In this document: positions 9,375 through 18,814 of the stretch, piece by piece | How positions within the stretch are numbered: the first letter of the stretch is position 1 | How the letters are laid out: each line of letters opens with the position of its first letter | Source of the DNA: Sulfolobales archaeon HS-7 | GTDB taxonomy: Archaea > Thermoproteota > Thermoprotei_A > Sulfolobales > Sulfolobaceae | Length of the DNA: 64,000 nt | Assembly (NCBI GenBank): GCA_019704295.1 | Contig: AP024596.1 | Span: 1,039,369-1,103,368, forward strand | Direction of reading: 5' to 3' | Made by a program: the position numbers and the translations under genes | Notes under the pieces: model-generated | What the model was told of the DNA's origin: nothing | The model's input: the letters and a program-made list of their open reading frames with translations, nothing else | Databases searched by the model: none

Positions 9375-10402
9375 TGAGTGTAATTAACATCACATATGAG
9401 AACGGAACAAGCATAACACTAATCAATAATATACCTCATATCCCTTATTTTGCATCTACCGTGATTAGCTGGGTGGTTTTCTTGTTTGGGGTAGCAGTTC
9501 CTCTTGCAATACTCCTGTTAGCTATTGGGATCAGGGGTTTCATAGAAATAACTCGGTTTGAAAAACATAACACATTCTATTATAATATTAATGCAGTAAC
9601 TAAGATAATACTCTTAATAGGTGTAACTATTGCTGCAGCAATTACAGTATGGTGGTTCAGTGCCATATTGACGATAATCCTTTTAGCTTCGTATCTTACC
9701 TTAAAGAACGGGTTTAGAAAGCTGATATTGGTTCTCTATCTAACGTTAACTTTCATAATCGGTATTACTCAGGGTTTTGCACCATACACACCATACTCTG
9801 TTTTACAATTAGCCTATCATACAAATACTTTCAACGCTATATGGGAGTGGCCTAGTTATTTCTCATTTATGGGATACCAACCCTATTTAACTCTTCAGGG
9901 TTTAGAGTACGGCGTTCAAATATCATTCAGGTTTATCCCTGCAACTCTCTCCGGACTTATCTTAATTCTCACTACAACTCCCTCAGAGATATTAGGGACG
10001 TTTAGTAGGATAAAGGTTCCGCTCGCCTTTGTATTCTCATTAATCATAGCTTTGAGGACTATTCCGAGGATATTCGAAGTTTTCGATACTGTTGTTAAGT
10101 TACAGTTCATGAGAGGATTGGGAAGTACAAAGCCTAAGGTCTTTTATCCGATGTACTTTTTATATGCGGGGATTTACGCAGTAGTTCCAACTATGGTTTA
10201 CCTCTTTAGAGGCGCAAAGAACACCGCGATAGCTGCAGATACAAGGGCCTTTAGAGCAAAGGAGACTATAACATATCTTAACGACTTAACGTTTACGAAG
10301 GAGGATATAGTAATCGTAACGTTAGTTATGGCAATTCTAATAATATCTGGTATCTTAATAGCGCTTGGATTAGGTAGAGGAATTCCCTACACAGGTTATT
10401 GA
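9371..10402 (+). CDS. ECF transporter transmembrane (T) component, CbiQ/EcfT family
   Basis: A 343-residue membrane protein with about six hydrophobic helices; it links the S component to the ATPases. The region around LQFMRGLG and AADTRAFRAK matches the Arg-containing coupling-helix motifs of EcfT proteins that dock into the ATPase grooves. The first 60 residues, with an N-terminal Asn-X-Thr-rich segment and a helix, are longer than usual. It ends the operon and is followed at once by a stem-loop with a T-rich loop. ATG at 9374 is a possible alternative start one codon on. Confidence 0.85.
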   Translation: MMSVINITYENGTSITLINNIPHIPYFASTVISWVVFLFGVAVPLAILLLAIGIRGFIEITRFEKHNTFYYNINAVTKIILLIGVTIAAAITVWWFSAILTIILLASYLTLKNGFRKLILVLYLTLTFIIGITQGFAPYTPYSVLQLAYHTNTFNAIWEWPSYFSFMGYQPYLTLQGLEYGVQISFRFIPATLSGLILILTTTPSEILGTFSRIKVPLAFVFSLIIALRTIPRIFEVFDTVVKLQFMRGLGSTKPKVFYPMYFLYAGIYAVVPTMVYLFRGAKNTAIAADTRAFRAKETITYLNDLTFTKEDIVIVTLVMAILIISGILIALGLGRGIPYTGY

Positions 10403-10403
10403 T

Positions 10404-10430
10404 TTGGATTTTTTATTTTTCGTAATCCAA
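10404..10430 (+). terminator. Stem-loop with T-rich loop after the ECF operon
   Basis: TTGGATT (10404-10410) pairs with AATCCAA (10424-10430), and the loop is almost all T. It starts 2 bases after the stop codon of the T component. T-rich tracts are the known archaeal termination signal, so this is a likely operon end. Confidence 0.5.
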
Positions 10431-10466
10431 AATAAAGCTTAAAATGCGTCTTTACAATTAACAATT

Positions 10467-10841
10467 ATGACAGAGGCAGGAATTACAGCCGTTAGCGAAC
10501 TAATTACCGCTTACGTTAAGTCATTAATCGAGAAGAGCAAGGAAGGAAAGAAGTTATCCGATCAGGAATACCTCATTTTAGTTACTTACTATACGGAGAA
10601 TAGGATGGACGAGATAAGGGGAGAGATGAGGAGTTTTATGGATTACGTTAATAAGAGGTTCGAGGACACGAATAGGAGAATCGACGATCTCAGGAAGGAC
10701 ATGGACACCAGGTTCGAGGACACGAATAGGAGAATCGATGATCTCAGGAAGGACATGGACACCAGGTTCGAGGACACGAATAGGAGAATCGACGATCTCA
10801 GGAAGGACATAAACATGTTAATACAAGTGTTAAGGAAATAG
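10467..10841 (+). CDS. Coiled-coil protein with 18-residue tandem repeats
   Basis: A 124-residue soluble protein. The first 55 residues are an ordinary helical region; the remainder repeats RFEDTNRRIDDLRKDMDT nearly exactly three times (codons from 10656), ending INMLIQVLRK. The pattern favours a long coiled coil that could oligomerise. It resembles in style the short-repeat Bdr-like and DUF1640-like proteins, but I cannot assign a family. A TATA-like GCTTAAAAT at 10437-10445 sits 26 bases before the ATG, supporting this start and a leaderless message. It stands alone between the ECF operon and a convergent MFS gene. Confidence 0.75.
   Translation: MTEAGITAVSELITAYVKSLIEKSKEGKKLSDQEYLILVTYYTENRMDEIRGEMRSFMDYVNKRFEDTNRRIDDLRKDMDTRFEDTNRRIDDLRKDMDTRFEDTNRRIDDLRKDINMLIQVLRK
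10656..10808 (+). repeat. 54-bp in-frame tandem repeat, about 2.8 copies
   Basis: Units at 10656-10709, 10710-10763 and 10764-10808 (partial) are almost identical at the DNA level, differing mainly by GAC/GAT in one codon. Such identity at synonymous positions points to recent duplication or ongoing slippage, so copy number may vary among strains. Confidence 0.9.
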
Positions 10842-11204
10842 CATTCTTGGCAAGGCCGTTTTATAAATATATTTAAATTGAACTTAAAGCATAGAGGTAA
10901 CTTAGATTATAACGCGAATAGGACCGTCCACGCGGCAACGAGGAGGGAGTACTTTGGCTCGTAAGGCTTATTATACCGAGTGCTCCAACCTCGTAAACTT
11001 CCTTGTAAGTGCTGTGTACTGCATTTTGTAAGTTTTTGTGGGTTTTATAAAATAATTCGTTCCTGAATTTTACGTTATTAATCTTAAACTATCTGGAATT
11101 GATGGTATTATAGTTAATATTCTTTCAATTACTTTGTGGGTGATGTATAGGAATCCCTGAAACTTAGGAAATTGTCGTTCAGGGAAATGCTAAAAACAGT
11201 TATG
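10842..11204. other. Non-coding stretch between convergent genes
   Basis: About 360 AT-rich bases between the 3' ends of the coiled-coil and MFS genes. I see no intact gene. A plus-strand run reading NRTVHAATRREYFGS followed by a stop suggests a coding remnant near 10915-10960. No clear RNA gene is visible. Confidence 0.4.
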
Positions 11205-12338
11205 TCATGATAAATGGACTCTTTTGTTCGTTGTAAGTACAGAGAATCCAATAGCAGATATCAGTGCTGGAGAGGCAGCTAATGGCCAAAGAAATCCCTC
11301 CTTGAGGTAGTAGTTCATAACTTCACTTATCATTATATTTCCCAAGTTTCTCCCTAATGATGATGCGAAACCAAAAACGCCCATATATTGACCCCTGTTG
11401 GTCTCTTCTGACATATCTGCTGCTAGTGCTTGAATTACGGGTGAGACGATCATTTCGCCGCACGTAATTACTGTCATATCAAGTATTGCTAACAAAAAGG
11501 AATAGCACAATGAAACCAAGCTATAGCTTACGAAGTACAAAATAGAACCGAGAATAAGTGAAAGTCTCACCCTAGTTGAGAATACGCGCCCTATAATTTC
11601 TTGAAGAAATACTATCATAAAACCGTTTACCGCGAAGAGCGTTCCTACCTCGTAAAGGGGTATTCCTCTAACATCGTTATAGTAAAGGGTTAATCCAAAA
11701 CCCATGAGTCCCATAACCATGAATAGCATAGCCGCTGGTATCAAAAAAAGGGCGAAATTCTTCCCTACGTGAAAGTTAATTCTAGTAGGTCTGGCTCTAC
11801 TCTCCTCTAACGTAATGATGAAGGGGATAGAAATTCCCGTAATTATCGCGGTGAACATGAAGGAAAACCTGTAACCCACCAACGACATCAGAGCACCACC
11901 TACAAACGGACCTAACGCCCACCCCGCGTTTATTCCTACCCTCAATCTACTGTAAGCCAGTACTAATTTACTAACTCCTTTTCTAGTATCTCCCACCATT
12001 GTTGTGTTCGCAACAGAGTAAATCGAATTGAACATTGTTTGAGAAAGTATGCATAAGACTAAGGGAAAAGAGTTGTAAAACACATACGCCAGCAATAGTG
12101 AAACGGAACCGCCTATCGTCCCTAAAATCATCGCCTTTTTCCTTCCTAATTTATCGGTTATTACTCCCCCTCCTAGTTGACCAATAACTGAAATAACTGT
12201 CTGTATCGCGTAAAAACCTCCTATAAGGTAAAGAGGTACTCCCACCCTATAGAGAATTAAACCTACGTAAGGCCATATTGCCGAGAATCCAAAAGACCTT
12301 ATTCCCCCAAGTAATGATAACCTTGTGATAATGTCCAT
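11205..12338 (-). CDS. MFS transporter, 377 aa
   Basis: Major facilitator superfamily carrier with about 12 membrane helices. The cytoplasmic loop GGGVITDKLGRKKAMILG between helices 2 and 3 is the MFS motif A (G-X-X-X-D-R-X-G-R-K type). The layout resembles drug or small-solute exporters of the DHA1 kind, but the substrate is not visible. It is transcribed away from glutamate dehydrogenase, starting 33 bases after that gene's stop, so the two may share a message on the minus strand. Confidence 0.85.
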   Translation of the reverse strand: MDIITRLSLLGGIRSFGFSAIWPYVGLILYRVGVPLYLIGGFYAIQTVISVIGQLGGGVITDKLGRKKAMILGTIGGSVSLLLAYVFYNSFPLVLCILSQTMFNSIYSVANTTMVGDTRKGVSKLVLAYSRLRVGINAGWALGPFVGGALMSLVGYRFSFMFTAIITGISIPFIITLEESRARPTRINFHVGKNFALFLIPAAMLFMVMGLMGFGLTLYYNDVRGIPLYEVGTLFAVNGFMIVFLQEIIGRVFSTRVRLSLILGSILYFVSYSLVSLCYSFLLAILDMTVITCGEMIVSPVIQALAADMSEETNRGQYMGVFGFASSLGRNLGNIMISEVMNYYLKEGFLWPLAASPALISAIGFSVLTTNKRVHLS

Positions 12339-12371
12339 TTCTAAGGGTTTAGATAAAACATGTTAAAATAC

Positions 12372-13631
12372 TTATAGTTGACCCCTTGTCCTCATTGCGT
12401 TTACAACTCTATCAACAGCTTCTACCATTGCTATAGTTCTGAAATTATGTTCGCCCTGTTTTTCATACCTTGAGTAGATCGAGTTAAAGGATTCCTTCAT
12501 TCTGTTTAATATCAATCTCTTAGCCTCGTCCTCGTCTATTATCTCTCCGCTCCTATTGTTGCTCCACTCGACGAACGAACCAACTACTCCTCCCGAATTA
12601 GTAAGGATATCGGGTATTACCGGAATTCCCTTTGAGAAGAGAATTTCGTCTGCGTTAGCCGTAACCGGTCCGTTAGCTGCCTCAACAACGAGTTTTGCCT
12701 TAATTAAGGGAGCGCTCGCCTTATTTATAACGTTTTCAACTGCAGCTGGAATCAATATATCACATTGTTGTAGAAGGAGTTCCTCATTTGTCACCTTCCT
12801 ACCGGGATAGTTTGCTACTGTACCTGTCTTTGAGAGATATTCCAGAGCTTCATTGGGGTTGATTCCCTTCTCATTTATCACCCCTCCGTAAATATCACTG
12901 ATCCCTATTATCCTAGCCCCCATTTCGTGCAGGAATTTTGCAGTCCAAGAACCTACGTTCCCAAACCCCTGTATGATTACGTTTTTGCCTTCAATTCCTC
13001 CTATAAACTTCTCAGCGGATAATTTAGCTATATTTGCAACACCCAGTCCTGTACTATAAACTCTCGTGGCTATCCCGCCTAGTTCGACAGGCTTTCCCGT
13101 AAATGAAGCCCTATCCCTACGCCTCGAGATTCTCTCATACTCATCCATGAACCAGGTTATAGTCTGCGAGTCTGTGTTTATATCTGGTGCCATTATGTCC
13201 AGTTCGTCACCTATATATTCGTATATTTCCCTAACGAATACTCTTGAAGCCTTCTCCAGTTCCGTTGCGTCAAGTTCTCTCGGATCGAGATTTATCCCTC
13301 CTTTCCCCCCGCCGTAGGGCAACTTCAACAGGGAGTTCTTCCAAGTCATTATCATTGAGAGCGCCATTACCTCCTCTAAGTTCACCTTAGGGCTGTACCT
13401 TACGCCGCCCTTATAGGGTCCTAAAGCACTGTTATGTTGGCTTCGGAAACCTGTATATACCCTTTGTTTACCGCTTTTATCTCTCACCTGAATTTTCACT
13501 TGAATTACCCTTTCTGGAGTTGCCAGTGCCTCTCTAACTGAAGAATCCAGCCCTAGAATTAGGGATATTTTGTCCAGAATCTTAAGTTGCTGCGCTAATA
13601 GACTTGCTGATATCTCGGTTGTAACTTCCAT
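12372..13631 (-). CDS. gdhA: Glutamate dehydrogenase
   Basis: Cytosolic hexameric enzyme that interconverts glutamate and 2-oxoglutarate plus ammonia, using NAD(P). The 419-residue length is normal for archaeal GDH. Visible landmarks are the substrate-binding segment [10 protein letters not shown], the catalytic-Lys region [11 protein letters not shown], and the Rossmann motif [15 protein letters not shown]. The closing segment [14 protein letters not shown] is also typical. A TATA-like stretch (minus strand, around 13660-13666) lies about 30 bases before the ATG. It is the first gene of a short minus-strand unit with the MFS gene. Confidence 0.97.
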   Translation of the reverse strand: MEVTTEISASLLAQQLKILDKISLILGLDSSVREALATPERVIQVKIQVRDKSGKQRVYTGFRSQHNSALGPYKGGVRYSPKVNLEEVMALSMIMTWKNSLLKLPYGGGKGGINLDPRELDATELEKASRVFVREIYEYIGDELDIMAPDINTDSQTITWFMDEYERISRRRDRASFTGKPVELGGIATRVYSTGLGVANIAKLSAEKFIGGIEGKNVIIQGFGNVGSWTAKFLHEMGARIIGISDIYGGVINEKGINPNEALEYLSKTGTVANYPGRKVTNEELLLQQCDILIPAAVENVINKASAPLIKAKLVVEAANGPVTANADEILFSKGIPVIPDILTNSGGVVGSFVEWSNNRSGEIIDEDEAKRLILNRMKESFNSIYSRYEKQGEHNFRTIAMVEAVDRVVNAMRTRGQL

Positions 13632-14054
13632 AAAGCAGACCTAACCAACCTTTGAACTCTCGTTTAAAAGACTTTCCTAAAGTCTATGTATAGGTAAATA
13701 ATTTATAGGAAATCACTTGATAGCGATAGTTAATTTATAATATCTCTTTTCTTTTTTAATTAACGCTTTACTCAAGTAAGTGTCGTTTAATGAGTTCTTA
13801 ACAAATTATATTACCCCTCATATAACTAATACTAGCTAATCAAATTTATTCTTGTAGATTTTATATCTACCGGTGAAGGCGAGGTAATTTCATCAGATAT
13901 TACGAGTATACATATTATCAATTAGGGATCGTAGGTAAACTTATTTCATTCGCACGACTTATATTAGCTGGGATAACATAAAATATGATAATAAAAATTA
14001 AGAATATGATTATCACGATAAAGCTTATATTATACTACATTACTATATAATGCC
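13632..14054. other. AT-rich divergent promoter region
   Basis: About 420 bases separate gdhA from the coiled-coil membrane protein on the opposite strand. No gene is seen. The right end holds a TATA-like GCTTATATTA (about 14024-14033), 26 bases before the ATG at 14055. Confidence 0.5.
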
Positions 14055-15179
14055 ATGAATAAGGAATATATTTTAGTTGGACTACTGATAGTAATTTTTG
14101 TTGTAAGTGTAGGAGTAAACTTTTACATGTTAAGTACAGTGCAGAGACTTAGCGCGGATTACTCTGCACTTTCTTCAAACTACAGTACGCTATACACCGA
14201 TTACGACAACGCACTCGCGCTTTATAATAACTTGACCAAGGAGTACGTCTCCCTAGGAAATAGCTACATGACGCTTTATGCGGACTATACCACTTTGAAG
14301 GGGGAATACGCCACACTACAAGCGGAGTATAATAATCTTACTGCCAAAAGTGCCGAACTCTCGAATCAGTTAAGTACCGTTTCTGGTGAAATGACAGCAT
14401 ATGGTATTCTGTCAGACATGGCATCGACTAATATACCCGCCATTGATCAGTATTTAATTGGCCCCTATCACAGTAACTTCTCCATTACATCTCCTCCTGG
14501 GAATGGAACGGTAACAGTAGTGAATTCCTCTCAGCTTAAGCAAGTCAACGAACTTTTGGGCCAATTCTTCGGTTTCCCAGAGGTGAGGTTGTTCGTCTTT
14601 GCAACTGTCGTTAACTTCCCTACGAACAACACGTTGCAGGTTCAGGCTGTTGTGAAGTTCGGCAATACCTTAGCCAACGGCTCCTTAGAGACCATATACT
14701 CGATTGTCAACATGGAGGCTCAGGAATACTCACTTGGGCATTGGCAGGTTATCATGTTGAGTATTGACGATTCATTAAACCAGGATACATACCATATGGT
14801 CACTACTTCTTTTGATTTCTTAAACGCCCTAGTAACTGAGTCTGGTTCGACCCTTGAAACTGACCTTATAGGTCCATTCCCAAGCTACGTCTATATATCA
14901 GCGGGCCCCTTTGCGGGGAACTACAGTGGCTCTACGGCCATAATTTCCGGTTTTCTAGGAAAAGTAATTCCTAGTATAAAGAGCATGACATTTACTACTT
15001 ACAACTTCACCTTCTCTCCGATTTCCTCATCCCAGGGAACTTTAACGTTTTATGGGGACTTCACAATGGTTCTAACCAACGGAACTGTTCTTAACTATCC
15101 TAATGCCGAATTAATGATAAATTTGGAGCTCGAGCCTGTAGGTATATTTCAAATAACAGGAGTAAATATATTAATTTAA
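14055..15179 (+). CDS. Membrane-anchored coiled-coil protein with Tyr heptads and a duplicated C-terminal domain
   Basis: The 374-residue protein starts with one hydrophobic anchor (residues 5-26). Residues 33-120 form a coiled coil in which Tyr recurs every seventh residue from 36 to 92, with Leu three residues later in nearly every heptad. The C-terminal 240 residues look like two related beta-rich domains, each near a D/YLIGP(Y/F) segment (about 142 and 289), rich in Asn-X-Ser/Thr sequons as expected outside the cell. Function is unknown. It lies upstream of the ABC importer on the same strand, about 120 bases before its binding protein, so a surface role in substrate handling is possible but unproven. 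Confidence 0.75.
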   Translation: MNKEYILVGLLIVIFVVSVGVNFYMLSTVQRLSADYSALSSNYSTLYTDYDNALALYNNLTKEYVSLGNSYMTLYADYTTLKGEYATLQAEYNNLTAKSAELSNQLSTVSGEMTAYGILSDMASTNIPAIDQYLIGPYHSNFSITSPPGNGTVTVVNSSQLKQVNELLGQFFGFPEVRLFVFATVVNFPTNNTLQVQAVVKFGNTLANGSLETIYSIVNMEAQEYSLGHWQVIMLSIDDSLNQDTYHMVTTSFDFLNALVTESGSTLETDLIGPFPSYVYISAGPFAGNYSGSTAIISGFLGKVIPSIKSMTFTTYNFTFSPISSSQGTLTFYGDFTMVLTNGTVLNYPNAELMINLELEPVGIFQITGVNILI

Positions 15180-15272
15180 AATTTTTTAGTCGAGTACCTC
15201 AATTGTACTTTATATTATATCATAAGCTACTGTTCTTTTTGTTATATTCAAAATAACCTAATGCCGAAAAAG

Positions 15273-15280
15273 TTTATATA
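15273..15280 (+). promoter_or_regulatory. TATA-like box of the ABC importer operon
   Basis: TTTATATA is centred about 27 bases before the ATG at 15303, which selects that ATG over the longer in-frame start at 15261. Confidence 0.65.
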
Positions 15281-15302
15281 TATCTTAAACGTTACTCATG
15301 TT

Positions 15303-17810
15303 ATGAAAGTTGGAAACTATATTTTAGGTTTAGTGGTAATGTTTCTAATGGTTGCAACGTTGCTAAGCGTCCCTGCTGGAGCTACGTTAGAGTTCCTGCA
15401 AAACTATAACAAACCTGTTTTAACTCCAGCCGAAACGAACTTGTACTTTCCATATGTTTCCGTCTTGAACGAATATTGGTTCTACACGTCAAATACTCAG
15501 ATATTTTACTCTCTACTAAGTGGGCAAGTTCAGTTTGCTGGTCTGGTCCATACCGCACAGATATATCAAGCAATGAAGGATCCTAGCATATACGTTTACG
15601 ACGGACCTACCTATTCATACTTCTACTTCGCATTTAATCTCAAGGAGTACCCTATGAATAATACATATTTTAGGTGGGCGGTGTCCAGCGTTCTGAATTA
15701 TCAGCTTGTTGAGGAGGAAGCGTGGGCTAATGGATTAAAGGGAATCGCCTTGCCATATGAGTTAGATCCTACCTTATATTCTTCTTATTATAATCCTCAG
15801 ATGGCTACGATATATGCACAACATGAGAGCTACAACCTTACTAGGGCTATGATGTACTTAAAGGATGCAGGTCTTGTCTATAATAACGCCACTAATACTT
15901 GGGATTATCCTAATGGAACTCCTGTTGTTATCCAAATACTAACGCCACCTAATGCACCCCCTCTAGATGAAGCTTCGAAAATATTAGTCGATGGAGCTCA
16001 TAGTATTGGATTGGACCTTCAGGTTGAATGCGTTCCGTTCTCAACTGAGGTACAGTTAGTTGATGAACAGAATTTCCAGATTGACAATTTGGGAGTTGAT
16101 ATATCAGCAATAGCGCCTACGTGTCTTCAGGCATTATACGGTTATCCGATTAACTTCCTCGAAACCTCCATAGGGGTATACAACAAGACACTAAATACAG
16201 TTTTGGATCAAGCCGCAACTGCAAGTACCGTTAACCAATCCATAGTTTACACGAAAGAAGCTGAGGTAATGTTACAATACGAACTTCCAGCAATAATATT
16301 CGGTTGGGGGAACAGTATAAGTGGTAGTTATCTTCCTGGATTTGATGGATATACGGGTACTGCAACTCAAGGTGTCTGGCTTACTGACGTTCATCACACC
16401 GGTTTAAGTAACGGAACATATGTGTGGGGACTTACTCCCGAAACTGGGGCTCCCACAACTTATGATATATATACTGTAACAACTGCGTGCGAGTTTGACG
16501 GACTTGACGATAATCCTGCTACTCCAACCGTCTATGATACGGCACTAGTAACCCCTCCAGGAAATCCATTAGGGCTAGAACCTTGGGCAGCCTATAATTA
16601 CACTATACAGTCTGGGTTAAACGAAACCATACCAGGTACGAATGTCCTATTGGTCGACGGGCAGGAAATAACGTTTTACTTCAACCATAACATAACGTTC
16701 TTTGATGGTATGCCACTAACCGCGTTATCCTTGAATTTTTCACTATGGTACTTAGATACGGGAGGCTTCTCCTCCAATCCTTACAATCCAAGTCAGGACA
16801 CGGTATATATAGGGAACTACTACGGTAAGCCCGTTTACGTGAACTATACTGCGGAATCAATATATTCATCAATTGAATGGTTTGGCGACTTACCTGGACT
16901 TGCCTACAGCTACGTCCCCGCAAACAATCCATATGTAATACATATCTTCTTTAACGACAGTGCATTCACTAACATATATAAGGTATCCGGCATTCCGCTA
17001 ATGCCCTGCTTCATATTCGAAAACATACCTCCACAGGAGCTGGGGCAAGACGTATACTCGGTATCTCATCACGGACAAGTAATAGGTTCCGGACCTGTAT
17101 ACATGTATCAGTGGAATACAACATACGGTCTCTCACTAGTTAGGAATCCGTCATACTTCAAGTTTAATGCTTTAGCGAACTCGTTTAATGTTTCTCCAGG
17201 AACGGACTATACACTCATGGTTAACATTACTCAGATTTACGCGTCTCCTGCATATATAAATGGTAAGCCTACAGTACCCGAGCCATTTGTACCAATAGCT
17301 AACGCAACAGGTTACGTGGCTGTTATTCCTTACGGTTCTACAACCCCGGTAGAAACTGTACCTCTTACTCAGGTGAGCGGAAGTATGTATAAAGCTGTAA
17401 TACCCACGGCGTCCTTATCTACGGGTGCAACGTATGAACTAATGGTAAACGCTACTTACGTTGAGCCAATTGTGTTAAACATGAGTGCAATGAGCAATGG
17501 GAGTGGCTTAACTACAGTTCCAGTAACTCATTACTTCTACGAGTACTACGCAATGAACGTAGTATCCCCAACTGTAACTCCTCCACCAACAACTACAACA
17601 ACTACTACACCTGTAACTACAACCACCACCCCTACTACGACTACAATAGCTCCTCCGCCCTCTCCTCCGCCTTCTCAACCTGTTACTGCAACCGTTAGTC
17701 AGGTGACGACGATTACTAGTGGTGTCTCGTTAGCTGTATATGCAAGCGTTGGTATAGAAGCATTAGTAGTAATAGTGGGTGTAGCTGTGCTTTTCCTCGT
17801 TAAAAGGTAA
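15303..17810 (+). CDS. ABC transporter substrate-binding protein, family 5-like, apparently circularly permuted
   Basis: An 835-residue exported binding protein with a signal peptide at residues 1-30 and, at the end, a beta-rich domain (about 620-755), a Thr/Pro-rich linker (about 757-795) and a membrane anchor (about 805-833). The order of core motifs is unusual: the part normally in the C-terminal half (LLSGQVQFA, FAFNLKEYPMNNTYFRWAVS, then the helix before a hydrophobic lobe) comes first, and the part normally N-terminal (ITFYFNHNITFFDGMPLTA near 456, SGPVYMYQW, LVRNPSYF at 612-619) comes second. Permeases and ATPases follow directly. Family 5 proteins carry peptides or oligosaccharides; the ligand is not visible. 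Thr-rich stalks and C-terminal anchors are common in Sulfolobales binding proteins. Confidence 0.85.
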   Translation: MKVGNYILGLVVMFLMVATLLSVPAGATLEFLQNYNKPVLTPAETNLYFPYVSVLNEYWFYTSNTQIFYSLLSGQVQFAGLVHTAQIYQAMKDPSIYVYDGPTYSYFYFAFNLKEYPMNNTYFRWAVSSVLNYQLVEEEAWANGLKGIALPYELDPTLYSSYYNPQMATIYAQHESYNLTRAMMYLKDAGLVYNNATNTWDYPNGTPVVIQILTPPNAPPLDEASKILVDGAHSIGLDLQVECVPFSTEVQLVDEQNFQIDNLGVDISAIAPTCLQALYGYPINFLETSIGVYNKTLNTVLDQAATASTVNQSIVYTKEAEVMLQYELPAIIFGWGNSISGSYLPGFDGYTGTATQGVWLTDVHHTGLSNGTYVWGLTPETGAPTTYDIYTVTTACEFDGLDDNPATPTVYDTALVTPPGNPLGLEPWAAYNYTIQSGLNETIPGTNVLLVDGQEITFYFNHNITFFDGMPLTALSLNFSLWYLDTGGFSSNPYNPSQDTVYIGNYYGKPVYVNYTAESIYSSIEWFGDLPGLAYSYVPANNPYVIHIFFNDSAFTNIYKVSGIPLMPCFIFENIPPQELGQDVYSVSHHGQVIGSGPVYMYQWNTTYGLSLVRNPSYFKFNALANSFNVSPGTDYTLMVNITQIYASPAYINGKPTVPEPFVPIANATGYVAVIPYGSTTPVETVPLTQVSGSMYKAVIPTASLSTGATYELMVNATYVEPIVLNMSAMSNGSGLTTVPVTHYFYEYYAMNVVSPTVTPPPTTTTTTTPVTTTTTPTTTTIAPPPSPPPSQPVTATVSQVTTITSGVSLAVYASVGIEALVVIVGVAVLFLVKR

Positions 17811-17821
17811 AAGGGGTTTTT

Positions 17822-18814
17822 ATGACCTCTTTTCTTTCCTATGCTTTGAAGAGATTTATTGATAGGTTTATACTCTTAATTGGTTTGATCGTATTTAATT
17901 GGCTTCTCCTAGAGGGACTACCAGAGGCCTTTGGAATTAATCCCGTAGTGTGGATAGTCCCTCGTGAATTAAGTCATAATGTAAATGCCTATGCAACTCA
18001 GATAAAGACCCTAACAGTTCTATTCGGGTTTAATCAACCTCTATATGTACAATTTGTAAGATATGTTTATAACACACTAACTTTTCACTTTGGATATGAT
18101 TTCCTAGCAAACGAGCCAGTAATAGTGGAGATAATACATCATTTACCGTATACATTGGTTTTAACCATCCCCCCTCTTATAATTTCGACTTTCCTCGCTA
18201 TCATTCTAGGTCAGATAGCGGCCTTAAGAAGGGGCTCTGCCGTTGACAATACACTCTCGAATTATTTCATAATTCAGTATAACATACCAGGGTTCTTTCT
18301 CTCGTTCATTCTATGGGTAGTCCTCATAGTAGCTTTAAAGTTAGGCCCTATAAGTGATGCGTCTGTGTTAACTTCTTGGAATATAGTTAATGTGTTAAAG
18401 GCTTATTGGCTGCCATGGATTATCATAACTCTCATCTTCGGATTTCCCGTAAGAGGTCTTCTGATGAGAAATACAATGGTAGATATTCTCGATTCTGACT
18501 TTATTAGATACGAGAGGATAGCAGGGGTAAAGGAGGGAATTGTTAGGAGTCATGCAAGGCAAGTTTCCCTCATACCGGTTGTTACCAGGACATCTATAGA
18601 TTTAGCGTTTATCTTAGGAGGAATTTTCGTCATTGAATACGTTTTTGGTATACCAGGTATGGGTTACCTGCTAACTGAGGCAGCTGTAAAGTTTGATTTT
18701 CCCCTATTAGTGGGAAGCTTCTTTGTGCTAACCTTTTACTCTCTTATAGTACTTTATATAAATGATTTAATATACCCATTAATAGATCCTAGACTTAAGA
18801 AGAGCCTGAGGTGA
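17822..18814 (+). CDS. ABC transporter permease, DppB/OppB type
   Basis: Inner permease subunit of an Opp/Dpp-type importer, 330 residues with six predicted helices. The C-terminal half has the coupling-loop (EAA-like) region DFIRYERIAGVKEGIVRSHA followed by FGIPGMGYLLTEAAVK, both typical of the BPD_transp_1 domain. The N-terminal FNWLLLEGLPEAFG region matches the usual first helix and periplasmic start. It begins 11 bases after the binding-protein stop and overlaps the second permease by GTGA, so the operon is tightly coupled. Confidence 0.93.
   Translation: MTSFLSYALKRFIDRFILLIGLIVFNWLLLEGLPEAFGINPVVWIVPRELSHNVNAYATQIKTLTVLFGFNQPLYVQFVRYVYNTLTFHFGYDFLANEPVIVEIIHHLPYTLVLTIPPLIISTFLAIILGQIAALRRGSAVDNTLSNYFIIQYNIPGFFLSFILWVVLIVALKLGPISDASVLTSWNIVNVLKAYWLPWIIITLIFGFPVRGLLMRNTMVDILDSDFIRYERIAGVKEGIVRSHARQVSLIPVVTRTSIDLAFILGGIFVIEYVFGIPGMGYLLTEAAVKFDFPLLVGSFFVLTFYSLIVLYINDLIYPLIDPRLKKSLR

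Noticed and set aside
11136..11200. Possible C/D box guide RNA (a TGATG-like and a CTGA box)
   Set aside because: Only one imperfect box pair is seen, the second pair is missing and no terminal stem closes it.
17580..17690. Thr-rich stretch taken at first for a frameshift or repeat insertion
   Set aside because: It stays in frame and leads into a transmembrane anchor, the usual stalk of Sulfolobales binding proteins.
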